Position numbers and translations under genes: made by a program. A stretch of 64,000 bases of DNA. It comes from Clostridia bacterium (lineage in GTDB: Bacteria; Bacillota; Clostridia; Oscillospirales; CAG-272). The notes under the pieces were generated by a model. It saw nothing but the letters and a program-made list of their open reading frames with translations, made no database searches and was not told where the DNA came from. Where the stretch lies: assembly GCA_017468385.1 (NCBI GenBank), contig JAFUIQ010000002.1, positions 16,757 through 80,756 of the forward strand, in the 5' to 3' direction. How positions within the stretch are numbered: position 1 is the first letter of the stretch; each line of letters begins with the position of its first letter. Of the stretch, positions 57,569 through 64,000 are shown piece by piece.

Positions 57569-59830
57569 TTATGACTCCGTAGTTTCGGGTTCGATTTCCC
57601 GTTTGTATCCACATCCGTCCTTTTTGCAGACCAGCAGATTCTTGCCCTTCTTGTGGTACAGAATCTCTCCGCAATCGGGGCATTTCTCCGGGGAGGGCAT
57701 ATCCCAGGAGGAATAATCGCAATCGGGATAGCGGGCACAGCTGTAGAACACGGTACGGCGCTTGCCCCATTTCATGACGATATCCGCACCGCACTTGGGA
57801 CAGGCCACGCCGGTGCTCTTGGTCTTCTGGCGGGTGAATTTACACTCGGGATAGCGGACACAGGCGTAGAAATCGCCGAAGCGGCCGGAACGAAGCACCA
57901 TATCCGATCCGCAGCTTTCGCACTTGAAAGGAGCTATCTCCGGCTCCTTCGCCGCGTCTTTCTCGGCGGAGGGCTTCTCCAAAGGCTTGGTATTCTTACA
58001 GGTGGGATAATTGGGACAAGCCGCAAACTTACCGTAGCGGCCGTTTTTGATGATCATACGGGCGCCGCACTGCTCGCAGATCATATCGGTTTCCTCCACG
58101 GGAATCTCGATATTTTCGCGGGATACGGTTTCCTCTGCCCGGGCCAGCTCCTTGGCGAAGCCCTCGTAGAAGTCGGTGAGCACCGATTCCATGGTATCCT
58201 CGCCGCCGGCAACGCTGTCCAGTTTGTCCTCCATCTGTGCCGTGAATTTATAATCCACGATATCGGGGAAGGAATCGATCATCAGCTTGGTGGTGATCTC
58301 ACCCAGCGGTGTGGGAACAAGGCTCTTGCCCTCCCGTTTTACATAACCGCGGGAGATGATCAGTGTGACAATCTGCGCGAAGGTGCTGGGGCGGCCGATG
58401 CCCTTCTCTTCCAGGAATTTCACGAGAGATGCCTCCGTGTAGCGCGGCGGCGGCTCGGTGAAATGCTGCTGGGGATGGATCTGCAGGCATGCAAGGGTAT
58501 CCCCCTCGGCGAAGGGAGGCAATTGCGTGCTCTTGCCCTCGCCGGACTCCTCTGCGGATTCCTCATATACAGCCAGGAAGCCCGGGAATTTTACAGTGGT
58601 GCCGGAGGCACGGTACAGATACTGCCCCGCTGTGATCTCCGCATTGACGGTGTCCAGCTCCGCGCTTTCCATCTGGCTGGCGATGAATCGCTCCCAGATC
58701 AGCTTGTACAGTTTGTACTGATCGTTGGTCATCGATTTGCGGATCAGGGACGGCATCAGGGCGATATTGGTGGGGCGGACAGCCTCATGGGCGTCCTGCG
58801 CATTGGCTTTGGTTTTGTATACGCGGGGCTCCGCGGGGCAATAGGCATCACCATACTGCTCGCGAATGAAAGCGCGGGCGGCATCCTGCGCCTCCGTGGA
58901 CACACGGAGAGAGTCGGTACGCATGTAGGTGATCAAACCCTGCATGCCGCCGTACTCACTGCCCACGTTAACACCTTCGTACAACTCCTGCGCCACTTTC
59001 ATGGTGCGCTGGGATTGGAAATTCAGTTTGCGGGAGGCTTCCTGCTGCATGGTGGATGTTTTGAACGGAGCGGCAGGAGCGCGGAGTTTGGTTCCCTTTT
59101 TCAGTTCGGTAACCACAAAATCCGCCTTCTCCACGGCATTCCGGATAGCCATAGCATCCGCTTCGCCTGCGATCTCCCGCTTCTGCGCGGTGGCCGCATC
59201 CCCATAGAAATGAGCAGTAAAGGACTTACCCTGGGCGGTCTGCAATTCGGCATCCACGCTCCAGTATTCCTTCGGCTCGAAGGCGCGGATCTCATTCTCC
59301 CGATCCACAATGATGCGGGCGGCCACGGACTGGACTCGTCCGGCGGACAATCCGCTCTTCACGTTTTTCCAGAAGAAGGGGCTGATTTTATAGCCAACGA
59401 TACGGTCCAGAATGCGTCTTGCCTGCTGGGAATTGACCAGATCCATATCGATCTCCCGGGGCTTTTTAATGGCGCTCTTGACCGCGTTTTTGGTGATCTC
59501 GTTGAAGGTCACACGGCGGATCTTCTCCGGCGGAAGTGCCAGCGCATTGGCCAGATGCCAGGAGATGGCCTCTCCCTCACGGTCCGGGTCCGTTGCCAGA
59601 TAGACATAGTGGGCATTCTTGGCTTCTTTTTTCAACTCGCGGATCAAATCGCCCTTTCCGCGGATATTGATATAATGGGCTTTAAAGTGATCGTCCACGT
59701 CGATACCAAGGGTAGACTTGGGCAAATCACGGACATGTCCCACAGAGGCAACCACTTTGTAGTTGGATCCGAGACAATGCTTGATTGTTGACACCTTACC
59801 CGGTGACTCGATGATTACAAGGTTGGACAT
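57569..59830 (-). CDS. topA: DNA topoisomerase I
   Basis: 753 residues. The TOPRIM domain (1-115) opens with LVIIESPGKVSTIKHCLG and has YLATDPDREGEAISWHLA; the catalytic tyrosine is Tyr302 in GLITYMRTDS. The C-terminus carries four zinc-ribbon repeats (CEQCGARM, CESCGSDM, CPKCGADI, CPDCGEIL, each closed by a second Cys pair or near pair). It relaxes negative supercoils behind transcription. The start is unusual: GGGAGG lies 25 bases upstream with a small hairpin between (59840-59853). trmFO follows directly and dprA lies 85 bases upstream. Confidence 0.97.
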   Translation of the reverse strand: MSNLVIIESPGKVSTIKHCLGSNYKVVASVGHVRDLPKSTLGIDVDDHFKAHYINIRGKGDLIRELKKEAKNAHYVYLATDPDREGEAISWHLANALALPPEKIRRVTFNEITKNAVKSAIKKPREIDMDLVNSQQARRILDRIVGYKISPFFWKNVKSGLSAGRVQSVAARIIVDRENEIRAFEPKEYWSVDAELQTAQGKSFTAHFYGDAATAQKREIAGEADAMAIRNAVEKADFVVTELKKGTKLRAPAAPFKTSTMQQEASRKLNFQSQRTMKVAQELYEGVNVGSEYGGMQGLITYMRTDSLRVSTEAQDAARAFIREQYGDAYCPAEPRVYKTKANAQDAHEAVRPTNIALMPSLIRKSMTNDQYKLYKLIWERFIASQMESAELDTVNAEITAGQYLYRASGTTVKFPGFLAVYEESAEESGEGKSTQLPPFAEGDTLACLQIHPQQHFTEPPPRYTEASLVKFLEEKGIGRPSTFAQIVTLIISRGYVKREGKSLVPTPLGEITTKLMIDSFPDIVDYKFTAQMEDKLDSVAGGEDTMESVLTDFYEGFAKELARAEETVSRENIEIPVEETDMICEQCGARMIIKNGRYGKFAACPNYPTCKNTKPLEKPSAEKDAAKEPEIAPFKCESCGSDMVLRSGRFGDFYACVRYPECKFTRQKTKSTGVACPKCGADIVMKWGKRRTVFYSCARYPDCDYSSWDMPSPEKCPDCGEILYHKKGKNLLVCKKDGCGYKREIEPETTES

Positions 59831-59839
59831 GTAACGGTT

Positions 59840-59861
59840 GTCTGTTGCCAGACATCCTCCC
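59840..59861 (-). promoter_or_regulatory. topA ribosome binding site with hairpin spacer
   Basis: GGGAGG (59856-59861) is the only good Shine-Dalgarno but is 25 bases from the topA ATG. Between them GTCTG-GCAA-CAGAC (59840-59853) can form a 5-bp stem with a GNRA tetraloop. Folding removes 14 bases and leaves about 11, bringing the site near working distance. No other in-frame ATG, GTG or TTG is available. Confidence 0.6.
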
Positions 59862-59915
59862 TTCGAGGTATATCTTGATTTACGGTATGGATAGTATAGT
59901 GGAAATACCAGGCCT

Positions 59916-61268
59916 TTATTCCTCGCCCACCTCGGCGGATACGGATTCCTCCGCGGAACGGCGGAGATAATATCCGCCGGCGCCGCACTCCACCACGCCC
60001 GCCAATTCCAGCATGGTAAGTGCCGCCATCAGATCGCCCATGCCGATTCCCGAAACGGGGATATCGTCGGCCACCACGGGCACATCGGGGATCATGGCTT
60101 CATAGACTTTCCGTTCCGTTTCGCCCAGCGAATCCAGTTCCACATGGGCGGAGGGGATCACGTTCTTTTGGGGCGCGGGACTGCTTTCGTTGAAGCGTTC
60201 CACCACTTTTTTGGCAGGGAGTCGCTTTTGGCGCGGGGCTCTCGCCTTTTTCCCGCCGTACAATCCGTCGCCGTAGTATGTATTGCCATTTCTTGTGGCC
60301 ACATTCATGCGGACCGCCACGTCGGTGGCGTCATCCGGGGAATGGGATGCGGCCAAAGCCGCGTCGATGGCGGCCATACGGATGGAATGAGGATACAAGA
60401 ACTCGTAATTCTTCAGAATATCTGCCGCGGATGTAATGGCGCGGGCGCCGTTTTTGATAAGGTTATTGGGTCCTGCCGCGCCCGCATCCCCGATCATACC
60501 GGGAACGGCGTACAGATCCTTGCCCTGATACAACGCATGACGGGCGGTGATGAGCGATCCGCTTTTCAGGTCTCCCTCCACCACGGTTACCGCCTGGCAC
60601 AATCCGCTGATGATGCGATTTCGTTTGGGAAAATGATATCCGTTGGGCGGTGTTCCCGGCGGATATTCGGTGATCACAGCGCCGTCCTGCAGCACCCGCT
60701 GCATGAGCTGCTTATGCTCCGGGGGATACACAATATCGATACCGCATCCCAGCACGCCCACGGTAACACCGCCGGCACTGAGGGCGCCGGCCATAGACAT
60801 GCCATCCACCCCGAGAGCCAGGCCGCTGACCAGAACCGCGCCGCCGGCACCAATGCCGCGGCCGATGTCGTAGGCCATGCGCTTGCCGTAATCGGACATG
60901 GTTCGTGTGCCCACCACGGCACAGCAGCAAGACGATTCGAAATCCGGCAGTTTCCCCACGCAGTACAACACAAGGGGTGCGTCGCGAAGCTGATACAATG
61001 TACGAGGATATTGGGGGTCATCCGGTGTCAGAATCTGCACGCCGGCATCCCGGCACCGCCGCAGAATGGATGAGGCGTCGGACAAATCCTTATCAGACAA
61101 ACGATTCAAAAGAGAGAATTCCTTCTCACCCAACTGCTTCGCCAGCGCCTTCCGATCCGCCTTGTATATTTTCTCCGGTGATCCCATAGCACACAGGAGA
61201 TGGATCGCCGTGCGGCTTCCCTGCCCGCAGGCCTGGGCAAGCCATATCCACATCAATTTTGCATCCAT
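59916..61268 (-). CDS. dprA: DNA-processing protein DprA
   Basis: 450 residues, longer than many DprA proteins because of an extra linker. N-terminal helices (1-70) with a HhH-like look, then the Rossmann-type DprA domain (about 75-285: YPRTLYQLRDAPLVLYCVG, AVVGTRTMSDYGKRMAYDIG, VSGLALGVDGMSMAGAL, FPKRNRIISGLCQAVTVVEG, SGSLITARHAL, VPGMIGDAGAAGPNNLIKNG), a basic linker (335-365) and a C-terminal winged helix (about 385-440). It loads RecA on incoming single-stranded DNA during transformation. ATG 61268 is 9 bases after GGGG. Competence is not proven by this gene alone. Confidence 0.95.
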   Translation of the reverse strand: MDAKLMWIWLAQACGQGSRTAIHLLCAMGSPEKIYKADRKALAKQLGEKEFSLLNRLSDKDLSDASSILRRCRDAGVQILTPDDPQYPRTLYQLRDAPLVLYCVGKLPDFESSCCCAVVGTRTMSDYGKRMAYDIGRGIGAGGAVLVSGLALGVDGMSMAGALSAGGVTVGVLGCGIDIVYPPEHKQLMQRVLQDGAVITEYPPGTPPNGYHFPKRNRIISGLCQAVTVVEGDLKSGSLITARHALYQGKDLYAVPGMIGDAGAAGPNNLIKNGARAITSAADILKNYEFLYPHSIRMAAIDAALAASHSPDDATDVAVRMNVATRNGNTYYGDGLYGGKKARAPRQKRLPAKKVVERFNESSPAPQKNVIPSAHVELDSLGETERKVYEAMIPDVPVVADDIPVSGIGMGDLMAALTMLELAGVVECGAGGYYLRRSAEESVSAEVGEE

Positions 61269-61286
61269 GATCATTTCCCCACTAAC

Positions 61287-62141
61287 TCATCCGTGAAATG
61301 TTCGGAAATACTCCCACATAATAACGGCGGCAGCGCCGGCGGCATTCAGCGATTCCGTATTTTCGCACATGGGAATCCGCATGACAGCATCGGCCGCAGC
61401 CAATGTTTCCGCAGAAACGCCGTGACCTTCGTTGCCTATGACGATACAATCGTCCTCCCGCAAGGGATCCTCCCCCAGCGTCAGCGCATGCTCGTCGAGA
61501 GCGGCGGCAATGACACGGTGACCATCCGCCATCAAAGGCTCAAACACGCCGGAAACAGAATCGCCCATGTACAATTTAGTGCGGAACAACGCGCCCATAG
61601 CGGCACGAACCGTTTTGGGATGATACACATCCGCACAGCCGATGAGGCAGACGGACTCGTAGCCAAACGCGGCAGCAGTACGGATCATTGTCCCCAGATT
61701 CCCGGGATCGCGCACGGAATCGACCGCAAGGATACGTTTTCCGTGCAGTTCACGAAGATGTTCATCGGCCATCCGTCCTGCAATCCTATGATGGATCCGC
61801 TCCGGAAAGGCTAAAACAGTAATAATCCCCTGGGGAGATTTTTCCGTTGAAATTTTATCAAACGCCGAGGTGGACAGAACGCACACCTTGGCGTTGGCGG
61901 GAGACTGTGCCGCCACGCGGACAATTCGCTCATCCGCCATTCCGTCATCACTGCGGATAAGGACATACCGGATTTCCGGCATGCCGGCGGCTTCCTCGGA
62001 CAACTTGATCCCCTCCGCCAAAAACAATCCTTCGCTTCGGCGGAACTTAGTGTCATCCAATTTGGACAGGGTGACGACCAGGGGATTGGTGCGGGAAGTA
62101 ATGCTCACCGCCCGCGCAATAGAATCCGTAATTCTCACCAT
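61287..62141 (-). CDS. SpoU/TrmH family RNA 2'-O-methyltransferase
   Basis: 284 residues. An N-terminal L30e-like substrate-binding part (residues 20-110: VVTLSKLDDTKFRRSEGLFL, AEGIKLSEEA) precedes a SPOUT domain with motif 1 VDSVRDPGNLGTMIRTAAAF, motif 2 CIVIGNEGHGVSAET and motif 3 IPMCENTESLNAAGAAAVI. It methylates a ribose in rRNA, most likely 23S. The ATG at 62141 has no convincing Shine-Dalgarno and lies only about 25 bases after the rplT terminator, so expression probably depends on readthrough of that terminator. The frame extends further upstream but through the terminator. Confidence 0.9.
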   Translation of the reverse strand: MVRITDSIARAVSITSRTNPLVVTLSKLDDTKFRRSEGLFLAEGIKLSEEAAGMPEIRYVLIRSDDGMADERIVRVAAQSPANAKVCVLSTSAFDKISTEKSPQGIITVLAFPERIHHRIAGRMADEHLRELHGKRILAVDSVRDPGNLGTMIRTAAAFGYESVCLIGCADVYHPKTVRAAMGALFRTKLYMGDSVSGVFEPLMADGHRVIAAALDEHALTLGEDPLREDDCIVIGNEGHGVSAETLAAADAVMRIPMCENTESLNAAGAAAVIMWEYFRTFHG

Positions 62142-62165
62142 ATTTGAAATTTTGTCACGTATCAC

Positions 62166-62190
62166 AAAAACCCGGTAAAACCGGGTTTTT
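62166..62190. terminator. Terminator after rplT
   Basis: Ten-pair stem AAAAACCCGG/CCGGGTTTTT with a five-base loop; the stem's own T-rich arm serves as the U run. It sits 7 bases after the rplT stop codon. Confidence 0.85.
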
Positions 62191-62196
62191 AATGGA

Positions 62197-62550
62197 TTAG
62201 ATAGCTGCCTTTGCTTTAGCAACCAGATCAGCAAATGCTTCCTTATCGGAAACTGCGATCTCAGCGAGCATCTTTCTATTGAGTTCGATTCCGGCTTTCT
62301 TCAGACCGTGCATAAAGGTAGAGTAGTTCATACCGTTTACCTTGCACTGTGCGGAAATACGAGTGATCCACAGGGATCTGAAATCTCTCTTCTTCTGCTT
62401 TCTGCCGATGTACGCATAGTTACCGCTCTTCATAACGGCCTGCTTGGCCATCTTGAAATGCTTGGACTTGGAGCCCCAGTAACCCTTCGCTGCCTTCAGA
62501 ACTTTATTTCTTCTCTTGCGCGTCATCATCGCGCCCTTAACTCTTGCCAT
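62197..62550 (-). CDS. rplT: 50S ribosomal protein L20
   Basis: 117 residues, full length. [20 protein letters not shown] and [20 protein letters not shown] are the basic rRNA-binding N-terminus; [19 protein letters not shown] and [20 protein letters not shown] follow. L20 is needed for early 50S assembly and represses its own operon through the infC leader. Third gene of infC-rpmI-rplT. Confidence 0.98.
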   Translation of the reverse strand: MARVKGAMMTRKRRNKVLKAAKGYWGSKSKHFKMAKQAVMKSGNYAYIGRKQKKRDFRSLWITRISAQCKVNGMNYSTFMHGLKKAGIELNRKMLAEIAVSDKEAFADLVAKAKAAI

Positions 62551-62599
62551 TTTATATAATCCTTTCCGTTACAACGTTAATTCAATACCTAAAGTAAAA

Positions 62600-62794
62600 T
62601 TACTTGCAGATCAGCTGCTTGACATTCGCAGTCATGGCATTGTCAAGGATCTTGGAGGAGCGCAGATGTCTCTTGCGCTTTGCGGTCTTATGACCGAGGT
62701 TATGACGATGATCGGAGTGATACATCTTTACTTTGCCGGTTCCGGTTACGGAAAATCTCTTTGCAGACGCCTTATGCGTTTTGATCTTGCCCAT
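62600..62794 (-). CDS. rpmI: 50S ribosomal protein L35
   Basis: 64 residues, full length: [37 protein letters not shown]. Basic and small, it binds 23S rRNA. It lies between infC and rplT in the conserved operon. Confidence 0.98.
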   Translation of the reverse strand: MGKIKTHKASAKRFSVTGTGKVKMYHSDHRHNLGHKTAKRKRHLRSSKILDNAMTANVKQLICK

Positions 62795-62856
62795 ATTCTG
62801 AATCCTTTCGGTTGATAATTTTGCTAATTTAGATATATTATTGAGGAGAACTGTTA

Positions 62857-63378
62857 TTACTTGTTCTGCTGTTTCAAGGGGGAAATAAACATAGTCATCT
62901 GGCGGCCTTCCAGAACAGGCTTCTTATCGACGCTGCCGCTTTCCTGACAGGCAACAGCGAATTTCTCAAGAATTTCATGTCCCAGACTCTGGTGAGCCAT
63001 CTCGCGGCCTTTGAACTTCAGACATACGCGCACTTTGTTGCCGTTTCCAAGGAAACGAATCGCGTGATTGACTTTCGTATCAAAGTCGTGCGTATCGATA
63101 CGGCAGGACAACTGGACTTCTTTCACTTCCACAGTAGACTGTCTCTTCTTTGCGTCCTTCTCCTTCTTGTCGCACTCATAACGGTATTTACCGTAATCCA
63201 TAGCGCGGCAAACCGGCGGAGTAGCCTGCGGAGCGATCAGAACGAGGTCTACGCCGTGGTCAAATGCATAGCTGCGAGCCTCACTCAGTGACATAATGCC
63301 AAGCTGATTTCCGTTCTCATCCAGCATACGAGCTTCTTTGATTTTGATCTGCTCGTTGATCAACAGTTCCTTTGCTAT
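62857..63378 (-). CDS. infC: Translation initiation factor IF-3, AUA start codon
   Basis: 173 residues. The N-terminal domain has [20 protein letters not shown] and [13 protein letters not shown]; the C-terminal domain has [20 protein letters not shown] and [20 protein letters not shown], then [17 protein letters not shown]. It keeps 30S subunits free and proofreads start codons. No ATG, GTG or TTG stands at a workable distance from GGAGG; the codon 8 bases after it is ATA, and the residues that follow ([10 protein letters not shown]) line up with the AUU-started B. subtilis protein (ISKDFIINEQI). An AUA start would let IF-3 limit its own synthesis. Confidence 0.95.
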   Translation of the reverse strand: MAKELLINEQIKIKEARMLDENGNQLGIMSLSEARSYAFDHGVDLVLIAPQATPPVCRAMDYGKYRYECDKKEKDAKKRQSTVEVKEVQLSCRIDTHDFDTKVNHAIRFLGNGNKVRVCLKFKGREMAHQSLGHEILEKFAVACQESGSVDKKPVLEGRQMTMFISPLKQQNK

Positions 63379-63517
63379 AACTAGCACCTCCAATAAACAA
63401 ATAAAAAAATGAGCCGAGAACCGGCTCCGTAAAACAGCACAGCATTTGCCTGTGCACTGTATTGACCGTACGCACAGGAGCGGCACGGTGAGAACGGAGG
63501 GTTCTACTTCTATTTAC
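63379..63517 (-). ncRNA. infC 5' leader (L20-leader-like attenuator)
   Basis: The roughly 140-base transcript between the promoter and infC folds into several helices, for example CCGTGC and GCACGG-like arms and GTGCACAG/CTGTGC. It ends in a terminator hairpin GAGCCG/CGGCTC followed by seven T (63403-63427) just before the infC ribosome site. This is the layout of the L20 leader of low-GC Gram-positives, where excess L20 favours the terminator. Family membership is inferred from position and architecture. Confidence 0.8.
63403..63427 (-). terminator. Attenuator terminator in the infC leader
   Basis: Six-pair stem GAGCCG/CGGCTC with a GTTCT loop, followed on the minus strand by ATTTTTTTA, ending about 25 bases before the infC start codon. 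Confidence 0.82.
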
Positions 63518-63523
63518 TGGAGT

Positions 63524-63552
63524 ATTATATCACTTATCGCGCAGCATGTCAA
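63524..63552 (-). promoter_or_regulatory. Consensus sigma-A promoter of infC-rpmI-rplT
   Basis: Minus strand TTGACA (63547-63552) and TATAAT (63524-63529), both perfect, with a 17-base spacer. Confidence 0.93.
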
Positions 63553-63604
63553 GAGAATTATCAAAGATTTTTTGCGTTTTCTAACAATTTAACAACATTT
63601 ATGA

Positions 63605-63636
63605 AGAGAAAAAGCCATACCGTCTGGTATGGCTTT
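63605..63636 (-). terminator. Terminator of the rRNA operon
   Basis: Eleven-pair stem AAAGCCATACC/GGTATGGCTTT with a four-base loop and a TTTTTCTCTT run on the minus strand, about 75 bases beyond the 23S 3' end. Confidence 0.9.
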
Positions 63637-63709
63637 GGTCGATCACAGAAAACCGAATAGGAAATAAGTTTCAGTATGCACAACAATCATTTTGAGAATG
63701 AACTTTAGC

Positions 63710-64000
63710 AGTTCAAGCCCTCGGTCTATTAGTATCGGTTAGCTGAACACATTACTGTGCTTACACCTCCGACCTATCAAGCTCGTAGTCTACGAGCGAC
63801 CTTACCAGCTTATGCTGTGGGATATCTAATCTTAAGGTGGGCTTCACGCTTAGATGCTTTCAGCGTTTATCCCATCCGCACGCGGCTACTCAGCTATGCC
63901 CTTGGCAGAACAACTGATGCACCGGAGGTGCGTCCGACCCGGTCCTCTCGTACTAAGGTCAGCTCCTTTCAAATATCCAACGCCCACGACAGATAGGGAC
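63710..64000 (-). rRNA. 23S ribosomal RNA, 3' end (partial)
   Basis: The last 290 bases of 23S rRNA on the minus strand, running off the right edge. Recognised pieces in the RNA sense are the sarcin-ricin loop AGTACGAGAGGACC, CTGAAAGCATCTAAG and the terminal GATACTAATAGACCGAGG. The exact mature end is estimated to within a few bases. No 5S rRNA follows before the operon's terminator. The predicted open frame at 63757-63996 is an artefact of the rRNA. Confidence 0.97.

Noticed and set aside
57653-59791. 712-codon plus-strand open frame
   Set aside because: Antisense shadow of topA.
59796-59855. Short upstream reading frame (19 codons) overlapping the topA start
   Set aside because: Its ATG directly touches the GGGAGG, leaving no spacer for initiation; the hairpin explanation fits better.
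63757-63996. 79-codon open frame at the right edge
   Set aside because: It lies inside 23S rRNA on the opposite strand.

Overview
The window looks like a piece of chromosome from an anaerobic, probably gut-associated, moderately high-GC Clostridia (Oscillospirales/Christensenellales-like; this is inference). The evidence is an oxygen/NO defence set typical of strict anaerobes (flavodiiron protein fused to flavin reductase and rubredoxin, desulfoferrodoxin, ferritin, rubredoxin), SLH-anchored and dockerin-bearing secreted proteins, consensus sigma-A promoters with 17-bp spacers, AGGAGG-type ribosome binding sites, an infC gene with a non-AUG start behind an L20-type leader, and a Firmicutes-style rpmI-rplT, smc-ftsY, plsX-rnc layout. 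No prophage, insertion sequence, CRISPR array or tRNA gene was seen.

Layout. 0-3 kb: end of a BmpA-type nucleoside/sugar ABC transporter and an alpha/beta hydrolase-rhodanese fusion followed in frame by what looks like the decayed tail of a MalK/UgpC-type ATPase. 3-13.4 kb: a cysteine desulfidase-like gene with a membrane protein, a methionine operon (metF, a free-standing MetH reactivation domain, and a metH lacking that domain), a NahK-like sugar kinase, and two unknown genes. 13.4-21.8 kb: a 105-bp repeat array, a sugar-utilisation module (Gfo/Idh/MocA oxidoreductase, TIM-barrel isomerase, AraC regulator, solute-binding lipoprotein), a tandem pair of paralogues (one cytoplasmic, one secreted with a dockerin), a cluster of hairpins and a KynB-like cyclase. 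21.9-26.4 kb: a TetR-controlled redox operon (flavin reductase fused to a PCP_red-like domain, NmrA-type SDR, DUF1295/steroid-reductase-like membrane enzyme, a membrane protein, and a small protein faintly resembling ferredoxin-dependent bilin reductases). 26.4-34.1 kb: a phosphoesterase and a surface-protein cluster (SLH protein, transglutaminase-dockerin protein, large repetitive SLH protein). 34.2-39.7 kb: metal and oxygen/NO defence cluster with a Crp/Fnr regulator. 39.8-42.1 kb: pyrophosphatase, an XRE-methyltransferase fusion, repeat-rich intergenic DNA and rpsU. 42.2-63.4 kb: a long minus-strand housekeeping series, listed in order of transcription from the right: infC, rpmI, rplT, SpoU methyltransferase, dprA, topA, trmFO, plsX, rnc, radical SAM gene, smc, ftsY, rdgB, yhbY, nadD, yqeK, LCP, rsfS, leuS. 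The right edge is the 3' end of a 23S rRNA gene on the minus strand, with no 5S gene after it.

Most interesting parts: (i) the two SLH proteins share an N-terminal module that may be cohesin-like, while two secreted proteins share a C-terminal Ig-plus-dockerin cassette, suggesting a small cell-surface docking system; (ii) the TetR redox operon, which may act on a tetrapyrrole, steroid or similar small molecule; (iii) two hairpin-repeat arrays that each end exactly at a TAA stop codon; (iv) several translation-control oddities (infC AUA start, topA Shine-Dalgarno separated from its start by a GNRA hairpin). All functions are read from sequence patterns without database searches.
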